From positions 124,001 through 188,000 of the forward strand of contig CAVVYM010000006.1 in the NCBI GenBank assembly GCA_963752505.1: a stretch of 64,000 nt of DNA, given 5' to 3'. Origin of the DNA: JACJWR01 sp963752505. Lineage in GTDB: Bacteria; Actinomycetota; Actinomycetes; S36-B12; UBA10799. This document shows positions 27,085-37,040 of the stretch, piece by piece. Both the position numbers and the translations under genes were made by a program. Within the stretch, counting starts at the first letter, position 1, and every line of letters begins with the position of its first letter. The notes beneath the pieces are model-generated. The model saw only the letters and a list, made by a program, of their open reading frames with translations. It was not told the DNA's origin and made no database searches.

Positions 27085-29940
27085 CTAGGCCGGGACGCTT
27101 GAGGTGCCCAACATGTCTAACAGGAACCGCCCCGTGTGGCTCGCGGGCACCCGCGCGACGTCTTCGGGCGTTCCCGTTGCCACCACCGCGCCACCGCCGG
27201 ATCCGCCCTCGGGACCGAGGTCTACCAGCCAGTCCGCGGTTTTGATGACGTCCAAGTTGTGCTCGATCACCAACACCGTGTTGCCCGTGTCCACCAACCG
27301 CTGCAGGACAAGCAGCAGTTTACGAATGTCCTCGAAGTGCAGCCCCGTGGTCGGTTCGTCGAGCACGTAGATGGTGCGCCCGGTCGCGCGTTTCTGCAGT
27401 TCGGCAGCCAACTTGACGCGTTGCGCCTCGCCACCTGACAAGGTCGGCGCGGGTTGGCCCAGCCTGACGTAGCCGAGCCCAACGTCCACGAGCGTCCGCA
27501 GGTGGCGCGAGATTGCAGGGACGGCCTCGAAGAAGTCCGCGGCTTCCTCAATAGGCATGTCGAGCACCTCGGCGATGGTGCGGCCCTTGTAGTGCACCTC
27601 CAGAGTCTCGCGGTTGTAGCGGGCTCCGTGGCAGACCTCGCAGGGCACGTAGACATCAGGCAGGAAGTTCATCTCGATCTTGATGGTTCCGTCGCCGGTG
27701 CACGCCTCGCAACGGCCACCCTTGACATTGAACGAGAAACGTCCCGGTAGGTAACCGCGCACCTTGGCCTCTTCGGTTTGGGCAAAGAGTTTGCGCACGT
27801 GGTCAAACACCCCCGTGTAGGTGGCCGGGTTGGAACGCGGAGTCCGCCCGATCGGGCTCTGATCCACGTGCACCACCTTGTCGAGATGCTCGAGGCCCTC
27901 CACTCTTGTGTGCCGACCCGGCACCGTCCGGGCGCCATTGAGTTCGCGTGCCAACACGCGGTACAGCACGTCGTTGATGAGAGTCGACTTGCCGCTGCCG
28001 CTCACCCCGGTCACCGCGACCAGACATCCGAGCGGGATCACCGCATCCACTTTGTTGAGGTTGTGTTCCCGTGCGCCGACGATGCGCAGTTCCCGGCCAG
28101 GCTCCGGACTCCGCCTGACCATCGGCACAGCGATCTCCTCCCGACCTGCGACGAAGGCCCCGGTCACCGAGTCCGGCGACTCCAGCAGCTCGGCGACCGG
28201 CCCGCTGACAACCACCTGGCCACCGTGCTCACCGGCGCCCGGACCAATATCCACGACCCAGTCAGCGGCGCGGATGGTGTCCTCGTCGTGCTCGACCACG
28301 ATCAGGGTGTTGCCGAGGTCGCGAAGCCTGACCAGCGTTTCGATGAGCCGGTGGTTGTCGCGTTGATGCAGTCCGATGCTGGGCTCGTCGAGGACGTAGA
28401 GGACACCGACCAGTCCAGAGCCGATTTGGGTGGCCAGGCGAATGCGCTGAGCCTCACCCCCCGCCAACGTGGCCGCAGGCCGATCCAACGACAAGTAGTG
28501 AAGCCCGACGTCCACGAGGAACTGCAGACGCTCCCCGACCTCTTTGAGGACTCTGGCCCCGATGGCCGCGTCTCGATCGTCAAGCTCAAGGTCTGCAAGA
28601 ACGGTTGCGGCCTCACCGATCGGCAGCGACGCGACGTCCGAGATCGACCGACCGCCCACGGTGACGGCAAGGCTAATTGGCTTGAGCCGAGCGCCACCGC
28701 ACGCCGGGCACGGGACCTCCCGCATGTAGCCGGCCATGCGTTCGCGTCCGGCGTCGGTCTCGGCCTCCGCGTGGCGGCGCTGGATGTAGGGAATCACCCC
28801 CTCGAAACCTGTGGTGTACGAGCGCTCACGACCGTACCGGTTGCGATATTTGACGGTCACTGAGTTGCGCTGGCCATCCAGGATGGTCTTGCGGACCTTC
28901 AGCGGAAGGTCCCGCCAGGGCGTGTCCAAGTCGAAGCCGAGATCCTCGGCCAGGGCAGTCAGGAGGCGGAGGAAGTACTCGGAACTGGTCCCCGTCGTCC
29001 ACGGGGCCACGGCGCCGCCGCGCAGGGTGGCATCGGGGTCGGGGATCACCAGGTCCGGGTCAACTTCGTGGCGAGTACCGAGGCCGGTGCACTCGGGGCA
29101 CGCGCCGAAGGGTGAGTTGAACGAGAAGGAGCGCGGTTCCAGTTCCTCGAAGCTCAAGCCATCGACCGGGCAAGCAAGGTGCTCGGAGAACACCTTGAAC
29201 CGATCAGGCGCGTCTGTCGGTCGATCCACGAAGTCCAACGTGACCGTTCCCCCGGCCAACCGAAGAGCGGTTTCCACCGAATCGGTGAGCCGCTGCTTCG
29301 CCTCCGGTTTGACCACGAGTCGATCCACCACCACCTCGATGGTGTGCTTTTCCTGCTTTTTCAGCTTCGGCGGCTCGGCCAATAGATGCGACTCACCATC
29401 GACGCGCACCCTCGAATAGCCCTGCGTCTGAAGGGTTCGGAACAATTCCACGAACTCACCCTTCCGTTCACGCACCACGGGCGCGAGGACTTGGAATCGG
29501 GTGCCTGCCGCAAGTTCGAGAACCTGATCGACTATCTGCTGCGGATGCTGCCGGCTGATGCGTCGGCCGCACTGGGGGCAGTGCGGCTCGCCGATCCGGG
29601 CATAGAGAAGTCGGAGATAGTCATAGACCTCGGTGATGGTTCCCACGGTGGACCGGGGATTTCGGGACGTCGACTTCTGATCGATACTGACGGCCGGTGA
29701 GAGGCCCTCGATGAAATCGACATCCGGCTTGTCCATCTGACCCAGGAACTGCCGGGCGTAGGCGCTGAGGCTCTCAACGTAGCGCCGCTGACCTTCCGCG
29801 AAGATCGTGTCAAAGGCCAAACTGGACTTACCTGACCCCGAGAGTCCGGTGAACACGATGAGGGCATCCCGCGGCAGGTCAAGGGAAACATCCTTGAGGT
29901 TGTGTTCGCGTGCTCCACGCACGATCAGTCGCTCCAGCAC
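27085..29940 (-). CDS. uvrA: UvrA, excinuclease ABC subunit A
   Basis: A 951-residue DNA damage sensor with two ABC ATPase modules. The first P-loop is FTGLSGSGKSSLAFDT and the second VTGVSGSGKSTLINDV; each has its signature (LAGGEAQR, LSGGEAQR). Zinc modules are visible at CPECTGLGTRHE and at CEACTGDGTIKIE followed by CEVC. The GTG start lies 6 nt after a TAGGCT hexamer. Complete and in one frame. Confidence 0.97.
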   Translation of the reverse strand: MLERLIVRGAREHNLKDVSLDLPRDALIVFTGLSGSGKSSLAFDTIFAEGQRRYVESLSAYARQFLGQMDKPDVDFIEGLSPAVSIDQKSTSRNPRSTVGTITEVYDYLRLLYARIGEPHCPQCGRRISRQHPQQIVDQVLELAAGTRFQVLAPVVRERKGEFVELFRTLQTQGYSRVRVDGESHLLAEPPKLKKQEKHTIEVVVDRLVVKPEAKQRLTDSVETALRLAGGTVTLDFVDRPTDAPDRFKVFSEHLACPVDGLSFEELEPRSFSFNSPFGACPECTGLGTRHEVDPDLVIPDPDATLRGGAVAPWTTGTSSEYFLRLLTALAEDLGFDLDTPWRDLPLKVRKTILDGQRNSVTVKYRNRYGRERSYTTGFEGVIPYIQRRHAEAETDAGRERMAGYMREVPCPACGGARLKPISLAVTVGGRSISDVASLPIGEAATVLADLELDDRDAAIGARVLKEVGERLQFLVDVGLHYLSLDRPAATLAGGEAQRIRLATQIGSGLVGVLYVLDEPSIGLHQRDNHRLIETLVRLRDLGNTLIVVEHDEDTIRAADWVVDIGPGAGEHGGQVVVSGPVAELLESPDSVTGAFVAGREEIAVPMVRRSPEPGRELRIVGAREHNLNKVDAVIPLGCLVAVTGVSGSGKSTLINDVLYRVLARELNGARTVPGRHTRVEGLEHLDKVVHVDQSPIGRTPRSNPATYTGVFDHVRKLFAQTEEAKVRGYLPGRFSFNVKGGRCEACTGDGTIKIEMNFLPDVYVPCEVCHGARYNRETLEVHYKGRTIAEVLDMPIEEAADFFEAVPAISRHLRTLVDVGLGYVRLGQPAPTLSGGEAQRVKLAAELQKRATGRTIYVLDEPTTGLHFEDIRKLLLVLQRLVDTGNTVLVIEHNLDVIKTADWLVDLGPEGGSGGGAVVATGTPEDVARVPASHTGRFLLDMLGTSSVPA

Positions 29941-29946
29941 AGGCTT

Positions 29947-29952
29947 AGCCTA
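29947..29952 (-). promoter_or_regulatory. Leaderless -10 hexamer for uvrA
   Basis: On the minus strand TAGGCT lies exactly 6 nt before GTG 29940, fitting TANNNT. No GAAC-N4-GTTC type LexA box is seen next to it. The rest of the gap up to 30043 is C-rich with no recognisable element. Confidence 0.5.
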
Positions 29953-30043
29953 TGCGTGACCCCCGACACCGCGCCTACTGACGCCGCCCCCGCAAATCCA
30001 CCGCCCGCGCCGGCCCCCTCCTGCGCGACCCCCCGGGATCGGT

Positions 30044-30235
30044 CTAGCCGCCGACGGTTGGAACGTCTCCCGGCTCCCGCGGATCGTTCTCATCGGGATC
30101 GATTTCCGCTCCCTGTTGCGGATCGGCGAGGTAGGCCGGCTCACGCGGTTGCGTCTCGTCCGGATCAATCTCGTAGTTCTGATCTGCATCTGACTCGGCC
30201 AGCTGACTCCACGTCTTCGGGCGCTCGTCTGCCAT
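30044..30235 (-). CDS. Small acidic protein with duplicated 12-residue motif
   Basis: A 63-residue, highly acidic protein, not recognised. Residues 22-33 (EIDPDETQPREP) and 44-55 (EIDPDENDPREP) repeat with a 22-residue period, leaving a short Tyr/Leu/Gln linker. It lacks a signal peptide, membrane segment or cysteine and looks disordered. A GAGGAG Shine-Dalgarno precedes the ATG, and a longer upstream frame lacks such a site, which fixes the start. It lies on the same strand just upstream of uvrA, but uvrA appears to have its own promoter. The repeated DPDE could bind metal ions, but that is only a guess. Confidence 0.6.
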   Translation of the reverse strand: MADERPKTWSQLAESDADQNYEIDPDETQPREPAYLADPQQGAEIDPDENDPREPGDVPTVGG

Positions 30236-30452
30236 GGCTCCTCCTCGATCTTGGGCTGCCCAGGCTACCCAGCGCAACCGCGGGTGTCATCGCGGAACGG
30301 TCACCCCGGTGAGCCGCGTCGCGCCCGTCCACCCTGTTGTTGGCCGACTCGCCGATGATCGAAAACCTCTCACCCCATTGATGCGCTCAGACTTCCACTA
30401 TTGTTGTGAATATTCGACCCGCGTCATGCGGCTACCGCGGGAGGTGCTGACT

Positions 30453-31508
30453 GTGTCCTCGCCCCCTGCCGAGTCGAGCCCGCCATCTGACTCCAACCGC
30501 GGTCACCCACCCGAGATCCTCCTAGTTGACGACGATCCCGGCGCCATCGTGGTGCTGAGCAAGATCCTTGGCGACCTCGGCCGCCTGCGCTTCGCCACCA
30601 GCGGTGCCGAAGCGCTGACCCTCGCGCGTCAGCAGCGCCCGGATCTCGTCCTGTTGGACATCGAGATGCCTGAGATGTCGGGCATTTCGGTGTGCAAGGA
30701 GCTCAAGCGTGACGGATCCTGGGCCGATGTTCCGGTGATCTTCATTACGAGCCACAATGACCAAGCCTACGAACTCGCCGGCCTGGCCGCCGGTGCAGTC
30801 GATTTCATCGCGAAACCACCCCTGCCCCAATTGGTGCGCGCGCGGGTGGCCACCCACCTGCGACTCAAGCGTCTTACCGACTTGTTGCGCCAGAGCGCAT
30901 CGCAAGATGCGGTCACCGGCATCGCCAATCGCCGTGCCTTCGAAGAGAAATTCCCTAAGGAGTGGCTGCGATCCCTACGCGAGGATCACTCCCTATCGCT
31001 CTTCATGATCGATGTCGACTACTTCAAGGACTACAACGACTCACATGGCCATCAGGCAGGAGACGAATGCCTGCACAGGATCGCCCAAGCCCTGTTGGAC
31101 GGCATCGAGGCACCGGGGGCGTTGCTCGCCCGATATGGGGGCGATGAGTTCGTGTTGGTGGCACCCCGAGTGTCCGTTGAGCAGGCCTGGCGAATTGCCG
31201 ACGATGTGCGGCGAGAGGTGGCTGACCTCAGACTGCAGCACGCAGCCAGCCCGATGTCAGGCGTGGTGACGGCATCTGTGGGCGGCGCGACGTTCGTGCC
31301 CGATACCTGGCGAGGCGCCTTCGCGCGCAGCGCCGCCGACGAGTCGCTGGTCGGCCCGGCAAGCCTGTTGTTTGCCGCAGACCAGGCCCTCTACGCCGCC
31401 AAAGAACGAGGCCGTGACACAACTGTGGTGGAACTCCTATTGCCGACTGCGCTGGTCGATCGCACCCCGCCATCGAGCGACTCCGCCGGCGTGACCGCAG
31501 ATGACTGA
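30453..31508 (+). CDS. Response regulator with diguanylate cyclase (REC-GGDEF)
   Basis: A 351-residue protein. The receiver domain (about 21-140) has acidic DDD at 26-28, phosphoacceptor Asp69 in LLDIEMPEMSG and Lys121. The GGDEF domain (about 150-335) has an intact GGDEF at 229-233 in ARYGGDEFVLV, so it should make c-di-GMP. No RxxD inhibitory site precedes it. The GTG at 30453 was chosen because GGGAGG lies 8 nt upstream; an ATG at 30426 is the alternative. Its end overlaps the kinase start by 8 nt, so the kinase probably phosphorylates this regulator. Confidence 0.9.
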   Translation: MSSPPAESSPPSDSNRGHPPEILLVDDDPGAIVVLSKILGDLGRLRFATSGAEALTLARQQRPDLVLLDIEMPEMSGISVCKELKRDGSWADVPVIFITSHNDQAYELAGLAAGAVDFIAKPPLPQLVRARVATHLRLKRLTDLLRQSASQDAVTGIANRRAFEEKFPKEWLRSLREDHSLSLFMIDVDYFKDYNDSHGHQAGDECLHRIAQALLDGIEAPGALLARYGGDEFVLVAPRVSVEQAWRIADDVRREVADLRLQHAASPMSGVVTASVGGATFVPDTWRGAFARSAADESLVGPASLLFAADQALYAAKERGRDTTVVELLLPTALVDRTPPSSDSAGVTADD

Positions 31509-34500
31509 ATCCCGACGACGTTGGTTGACCGTGGCCGCGGTCGTTCTGATCGGCTTGGCGGCGACCACGATCGCGTGGCGGATCGAATCCTCTCGCGCGG
31601 CAACACTCCTCCAGAATGATTTCGATTCGGCAGCAGAACGACCTGGCAGTCGACCTCGCAAACACCTTCTCGATCTACGAGTACGGACTTCTCGGCGCGC
31701 GCGGGGCGGTGGTGGTCGCAGACGGCGGGGACATCGACCGGTCAGCAGTTCGACGCCTACAGCGCCACGCTGGACGTCGGGGAGGAATTCCCTGGAGCTC
31801 GCGGCTTCGGATTCGTGCGAAAAGTACCAATGGCGGAGTCCGACGAATATGTCGCCAATGCCCAGGCCGACGACTTCCCCGACTTCAGCATCACGGAGAT
31901 AGCGCCCAACGACGGAACCTTCCGCTACGTTGTCGAGTTCATCCAGCCCCTCGAACCCAACGTCGAATCGATTGGCCTGGACGTGGCTTCCGAAGACCGG
32001 CGCAGGGCTGCAGCGGATACCGCCGCAGCCACGGGGGATGCGACCTTGAGCGCCCCCCTGACTCTGGTTCAGGCAACCGAACAACCCGAGCAAGGCTTCC
32101 TGCTACTCCTCCCGGTCTATGAAACTGGTGCCCCGTTGGACACCCCGGCGGAGCGAGAGGCAGCGACGGTCGGTTGGACTTTCGCCTCGCTGGTCACCAG
32201 CGAGGTTCTCGCCACCATCAACCCCGCCGCACGAGGCCTGGCCTACTCGCTGACTGCAACGCCTCCCGACAAGCGGCGAGCAGCAAGAGTTCTACCGCAG
32301 CCCCGACTTCACCGGCGAGGGCGCAGAGGGCCTGGAAACGACCGAAACGATCCAGATTTTCGGCGCCACCTGGACAATGCGGATCACAGCGACGGATGAC
32401 TTCGTAGCCGCCGCCAAGCGGACGGAGCGCCCCGATCCGTGTCGCGCTGATCGGTATTCTCGCAACCCTCGTCGCTTCCTTGATCACCTGGTCAATGGTG
32501 ACTGCTCACTACCGCCGAGAACACGACAGACTCGAGCGCGAGCAACGCCTCATCGGCGAAGCGACCGCACACGAGGAACAACGACTGAAGCGAATCGTCA
32601 GCCAGCACAAACGCCGGAACCTGGGAATGGAACGTACAGACCGGCGAGTGCCGATTCAACGAGCGGTGGGCCGAGATCGTCGGGTACACCCTCGCCGAGT
32701 TGGAGCCCATATCGATCGACACCTGGGAAGCACTCAGCCACCCGGGGGACCTCAGCGCATCGGAGCAAGCGCTGCATCACTACTTTGACGGCGAAACCGA
32801 CTTCTACGAAGTTGAAGTTCGAATGCGGCACAAGGACGGTCACTGGGTGTGGGTATCCGATCGAGGTCAACTGGTGACCCGCACTGCCGAGGGTGAGCCC
32901 GAGTGGATGTACGGGACTCACCTGGACATCACGACCCGTCATGAATTGGCCCGGCAACTGACCGAGAGCAGAAACCTGCTGGAGCGCGCCGGCGACATGG
33001 CCCGAATCGGGGGTTGGCGCATGGAGGTTCCCGATGCCGACAGCAACCCCGCCGACGTTCCCATCACTTGGACGTCCACCACGTTCCGATTGCACGAAGT
33101 TCCTGACGATTTCAGCCCACACTCGCCAGCGCCGTCCGCTTCTACACACCTGAATCCCAACCCATCATCAGCGGCCTGGTGGAACACGCGCTCGAGACCG
33201 GTGAGGGATGGGAGCAGGACCTCCAGTTACGAACGTGGAACGGCCGGGTCATCTGGGCCCGCACCCTCGGCGAGGTCGAACGTGACGATGACGGCCAAAT
33301 CGTCGCGATCTTCGGCGTTTTCCAAGACATCGACGATCAGAAACGGATGGAGCAGGATCTTCGGTCGGCCAAACATGATGGCCGATGTCGCCAATGCTGC
33401 CAAGAGCCGCTTCCTCGCCAATACCAGCCACGAGATCCGAACTCCGCTTAATGCCCTCGTTGGCTTGACCTATCTGCTCCGCGAGTCTGAACTCACGCCC
33501 CAACAGCACGAACTCCTGGCCAAAGTCGGGTTCGCAGCCGACTCCCTTGCCGCGGTGATCAACGATGTGCTCGACCTGTCGAAGGTCGAATCGGGTGAAA
33601 TGACCCTCGAGGAATCTCCGTTGAACCTGCCCGAACTACTCGCACAAGTCGTGGCGGTGCTGGGGCCGACCGCGTTGGACAGGGGGATCGACCTGCGACT
33701 GGAACTGGGCGACAACTTGCCTGCGGTGGTTGCGGGTGACGAGACGCGGCTACGCCAGATCGCCACGAATCTGGTGGGCAACGCGATCAAGTTCACGGAC
33801 GCGGGCGGAGAGGTGGTCGTCGCACTGGAATGTCTGCACCAGTCGGCTGGGAGTGCCCGACTTCAAACTGGTTGTCGCAGACACCGGAATCGGCATCTCG
33901 GCCGACGCGCAGGAACGCCTGTTCGACCCGTTCACCCAAGCGGACAGCGGAACTACTCGAACCCACGGTGGGACCGGGTTGGGACTGTCGATAGTGAAAA
34001 GCCTGGTCGACATGATGGCTGGGAACGTGGGGGTGGACAGCGAACTCGGGAAAGGCAGCCGCTTCTGGGTTGACGTTGTGCTCAAGCGACCCCAACCTGC
34101 GCCGGGCGGGATGCTGGCCGAGAGCAAGCATGCGATGGGCGTCCTGGTGGCGTCGCCCGACGAATCCGAATTGCGCGATCTGGTGCGACTATCGGAGGCC
34201 ATGGGTTGGCGGGTGCACTCAGCCCAATCAGCCACCGAAGTTGCAGACGGCCTTCGCAGTCTCGCCGACTCCGATCAGCTGCCCCGCGTCATAGTCATCA
34301 GATCACCGCTGCTGGACGGCGCCTCGGGGGAAACGATCCGGAACGCCACAGCAAAGCTAGGTGACGCGCGACTACCGTCATTTGTGGTGGTGGTGGACCC
34401 GGCTGACGACTACGCGCCACAGCCAGGGTTCGCCGAAGCGGTGGCGGTTCTGCACCTACCGTTGAACGCCTCGACTCTGTTCAATGCGGTGAGTCACGCA

Positions 34501-35547
34501 GCGACCGGGAGGCACGTTGAATCCCGGATCCAGGACCGGACTGCTGACTCGGTATCTCTGCGTGGCCTTTCCATCGGGGTGGTCGACGACAGTGACCTCA
34601 ACCTGCTCGTCGCACAACAGATCCTTGAGCTTCGCGGAGCCAAAGTCACGGCCATGGACTCCGGCCGGGAAGTGTTGGCACTGCTGTCTGCCGACCCACG
34701 TGCCGTCGATGCCGTGCTCTTGGATTTGCAGATGCCTGACATGGACGGAAACGAAGTCGCGCGCAGAATTCGAGCCGACCTCAGCCTCACTGAACTGCCG
34801 ATCATCGCCTTGACCGCCGACGCGTTGGTCAGCGAACGAGACGCGGCCCTGACTGCTGGAATGGATGCCTTCCTCACCAAGCCCTTCGAACCGAACGGCT
34901 TGGTGGCCACCATCCTCGAACTCACGGGGCGTGCCGACGCTCCGATTGCGCCAGTACCAACCCCTGCACGGCTCCCACCTATCAGCGGGGTGGACAACTC
35001 CAGCGCGACCGCGGGCATGATCGGCGATGACCCGGCCGCGTTCATCGACCTGCTCGCCCTGCTGGTGTCACGCAACTCACCGGACAGGTTGCGCGCAATC
35101 GCCGAACAGTCAGACCCCATCGATCAGCCCGAGTTGCGGTCCCAACTGCACAAGTTTCGTGGCGGCGCAGCCTCCCTAGGCGCGCTTTCGATGGCGACCA
35201 TTGCCGGAGACCTCGAGTCGCAGATTCGTTCGGGAACGGCCAGCGAGGAGTCGCTTCGGGCCGGCCTGCGACGCCTAGCCGACTCGTTGGATGCCATGGC
35301 TGATGACGTCCAGGCAGCCCAAGCGAGGCGCAGCGTCGCTTCTCTCGAGACCGACGTCGCGCCAGCGTCAAAGGCGGATCTGGCGCATCTGCGTCAATTG
35401 CTCGTCGGCCACGACCTGGCGGCTTTGACCTGGCTGGAGTCAAACAGTGGATCCGTTCGGTTGGCCATCGGAGAGGACACCTTCGAACGCCTGGCGGAAC
35501 TGGTTGCCACACTCAACTTCGATGGAGCTTCAGCGCTGCTCAACTGA
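31501..35547 (+). CDS. CHASE-PAS-PAS hybrid histidine kinase with two receivers and Hpt, frame disrupted about eight times
   Basis: Pieced together over changing frames this is a kinase of about 1,346 residues: helix 1 (WLTVAAVVLIGLAATTIAW), an extracellular CHASE domain (ARGFGFVRKV, GLDVASEDRRR, FLLLLPVYETGA), helix 2 (VALIGILATLVASLITW), PAS 1 (WAEIVGYTLAELEP), PAS 2 (MARIGGWRMEV, GVFQDIDDQKR), HisKA (FLANTSHEIRTPLNALV), HATPase (NLVGNAIKF, DTGIGIS, GGTGLGLS), a receiver lacking the phosphoacceptor Asp (VIVIRSPLLDG), a complete receiver (LLDLQMPDMDG) and an Hpt domain (LHKFRGGAASLGA). Shifts lie near 31640, 31764, 32272, 32435, 32618, 33118, 33375 and 33843; seven need one base removed, one needs one added. 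The 3' 1.7 kb is clean. Either error or early decay. Confidence 0.8.
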
Positions 35548-36240
35548 GCAGCGCGCGCAACTCCTCCCCACTGGCCGCGGTAGCGGGACCGGTGGGGGCG
35601 GCGTCGGCATTGCACATGCGAGTGGCCTGTGGGGCCCCCACAACTGCCGCCCGCAACCATTGGGCCATCGCTGTGAGGGTTGCCTCGCTGGCTTCGAAAT
35701 CGGACTGCCCTTCGCCGTCCTCCGGTGCCCCCCGAACGCTGATTGCGACGGCGTATTGATTGCCATCGGCAGTCGTCATTAGTCCGACTTGGCGCACGTA
35801 GGCCCGACCCTCATCGTCGTAGTCCCAGCCCCCCTTGAAAGCAGGTGAGCCGGCTTGACCGATTCCCCAACGCTGCACGTCAACCACCTCTCCCATGGTT
35901 TCCAGTAGCAGGGCAGTGGCATTGGGCGGCAACACGCAACCGCGCGCAACCTCGGCGAAAAACTCAACTTGGTTACTGAGCGGCCAGACGGTCTCGCCCA
36001 GTGAGTAGTCATCTGTGGCCTCGGCTCGGGTCGTGGTATCTCCCAGCGGCTCGAAGCACCCCGGTGATGTAATCCAGGACGCCAGCGGAGCCGTCTCCGA
36101 TTCGGCGCGCGAGCGCAGCGATCAACTCAGCCAGCGCGTCGTTGTCCGACTCGGTCAGAGCCAGCTTCAGCCAACTCCTCCGCGAACCTGCACACCAGTC
36201 CCGACCGGGGACCACTGCGGCGAACCGTAAACGGCAGTCA
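35540..36240 (-). pseudogene. Truncated serine hydrolase / class A beta-lactamase-like remnant
   Basis: The C-terminal part resembles the class A beta-lactamase fold: an SDN motif in LALTESDNDALAELI, then VLDYITGVLRAAG, and after a frame change DTTTRAEATDDYSLGETVW, NQVEFFAEVARG and FKGGWDYDDEG, where KGG occupies the place of the KTG motif. One extra base near 36045 breaks the frame. The N-terminal half with the usual SxxK serine, about 60 residues before SDN, is missing, because the MBL gene begins there on the other strand. The 3' end overlaps the kinase gene by 8 bases. I judge it non-functional; a short diverged protein is the alternative. Confidence 0.55.
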
Positions 36241-36248
36241 CGATCCCC

Positions 36249-36254
36249 TAGGGT
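36249..36254 (+). promoter_or_regulatory. Leaderless -10 hexamer for the MBL-fold gene
   Basis: TAGGGT lies 7 nt before ATG 36262 and fits TANNNT. No Shine-Dalgarno sequence is present, and the hexamer supports this start over upstream in-frame alternatives. Confidence 0.5.
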
Positions 36255-36261
36255 GTCGCCC

Positions 36262-36912
36262 ATGGAGTACACCGGACGTACCCAAGTCGGCGGTGCCCCT
36301 CAATCTCGCCAACTGGGAACCCTTGCTTTGACCAAGTTGGCCGTTGGCCCGCTTGACAACAACGTGTACCTACTCGAGGGCAGAGCTGGCACGCGCCTGT
36401 TGATTGATGCCGCAACCGACCCGGCCGCGATCGAATCGGCGCTGCTGGTACCGGGTGGACTCGACTGGGTGCTCACCACCCATCGGCACCACGACCATTG
36501 GGGCGCCCTCGCCGAGGTAGCCTCGCGGACCGGGGCGCAGACTATGGCAGGTTCCGCCGACGCAGACGCCATCGAAGTAGCGACGGATCGGCGCCTCTCG
36601 CACGGCGAAGTCATCGACCTTGACGGCACTGCCCTACGCGTCATCGAATTGCGCGGTCACACCCCCGGCGGGGTGGCGCTCGCTTTCGCCGATGACACCG
36701 GCCGATACCACCTCATCACCGGGGATTCGCTGTTTCCGGGCGGAGTCGGTCGTACCACCTCCGACACCTTCGGCGAACTCCTCGCCGACGTCACGACACG
36801 CATCTTTGACGTCTACCCGGACGACACCTGGGTGTACCCCGGTCACGGCTGGGACACCAACCTTGGCACTGAGCGACCACATCTCGCGGAGTGGCGGGAA
36901 CGGGGCTGGTGA
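36262..36912 (+). CDS. MBL-fold metallo-hydrolase (glyoxalase II-like)
   Basis: A 216-residue metallo-beta-lactamase fold protein. Metal ligands are visible as THRHHDHWG (His74, His76, Asp78, His79), His133 in RGHTPGG, Asp155 in ITGDSLFPGG and a late YPGHG. The short C-terminus resembles hydroxyacylglutathione hydrolase-like or thiol-ester hydrolases. A related gene lies between uvrA and uvrB in M. tuberculosis (Rv1637c), matching this position. Substrate unknown. The 128 bp after it holds no feature I recognise. Confidence 0.85.
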   Translation: MEYTGRTQVGGAPQSRQLGTLALTKLAVGPLDNNVYLLEGRAGTRLLIDAATDPAAIESALLVPGGLDWVLTTHRHHDHWGALAEVASRTGAQTMAGSADADAIEVATDRRLSHGEVIDLDGTALRVIELRGHTPGGVALAFADDTGRYHLITGDSLFPGGVGRTTSDTFGELLADVTTRIFDVYPDDTWVYPGHGWDTNLGTERPHLAEWRERGW

Positions 36913-37040
36913 GATCCGCGGCCGCAGCGGCAGTTGGGGGGTCGTGGCGTTTCTCGCTGCGGCGTTGGCGGTCTTCATCGTCCGGTCACACGCAACTCCA
37001 CCGAGGCGATCATCCAGCCGACTCGGGATCCCATGGGGGA

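Noticed and set aside
24606..29940. LexA (SOS) boxes near uvrA, uvrB or uvrC
   Set aside because: I found no GAAC-N4-GTTC palindrome close to these starts by eye.
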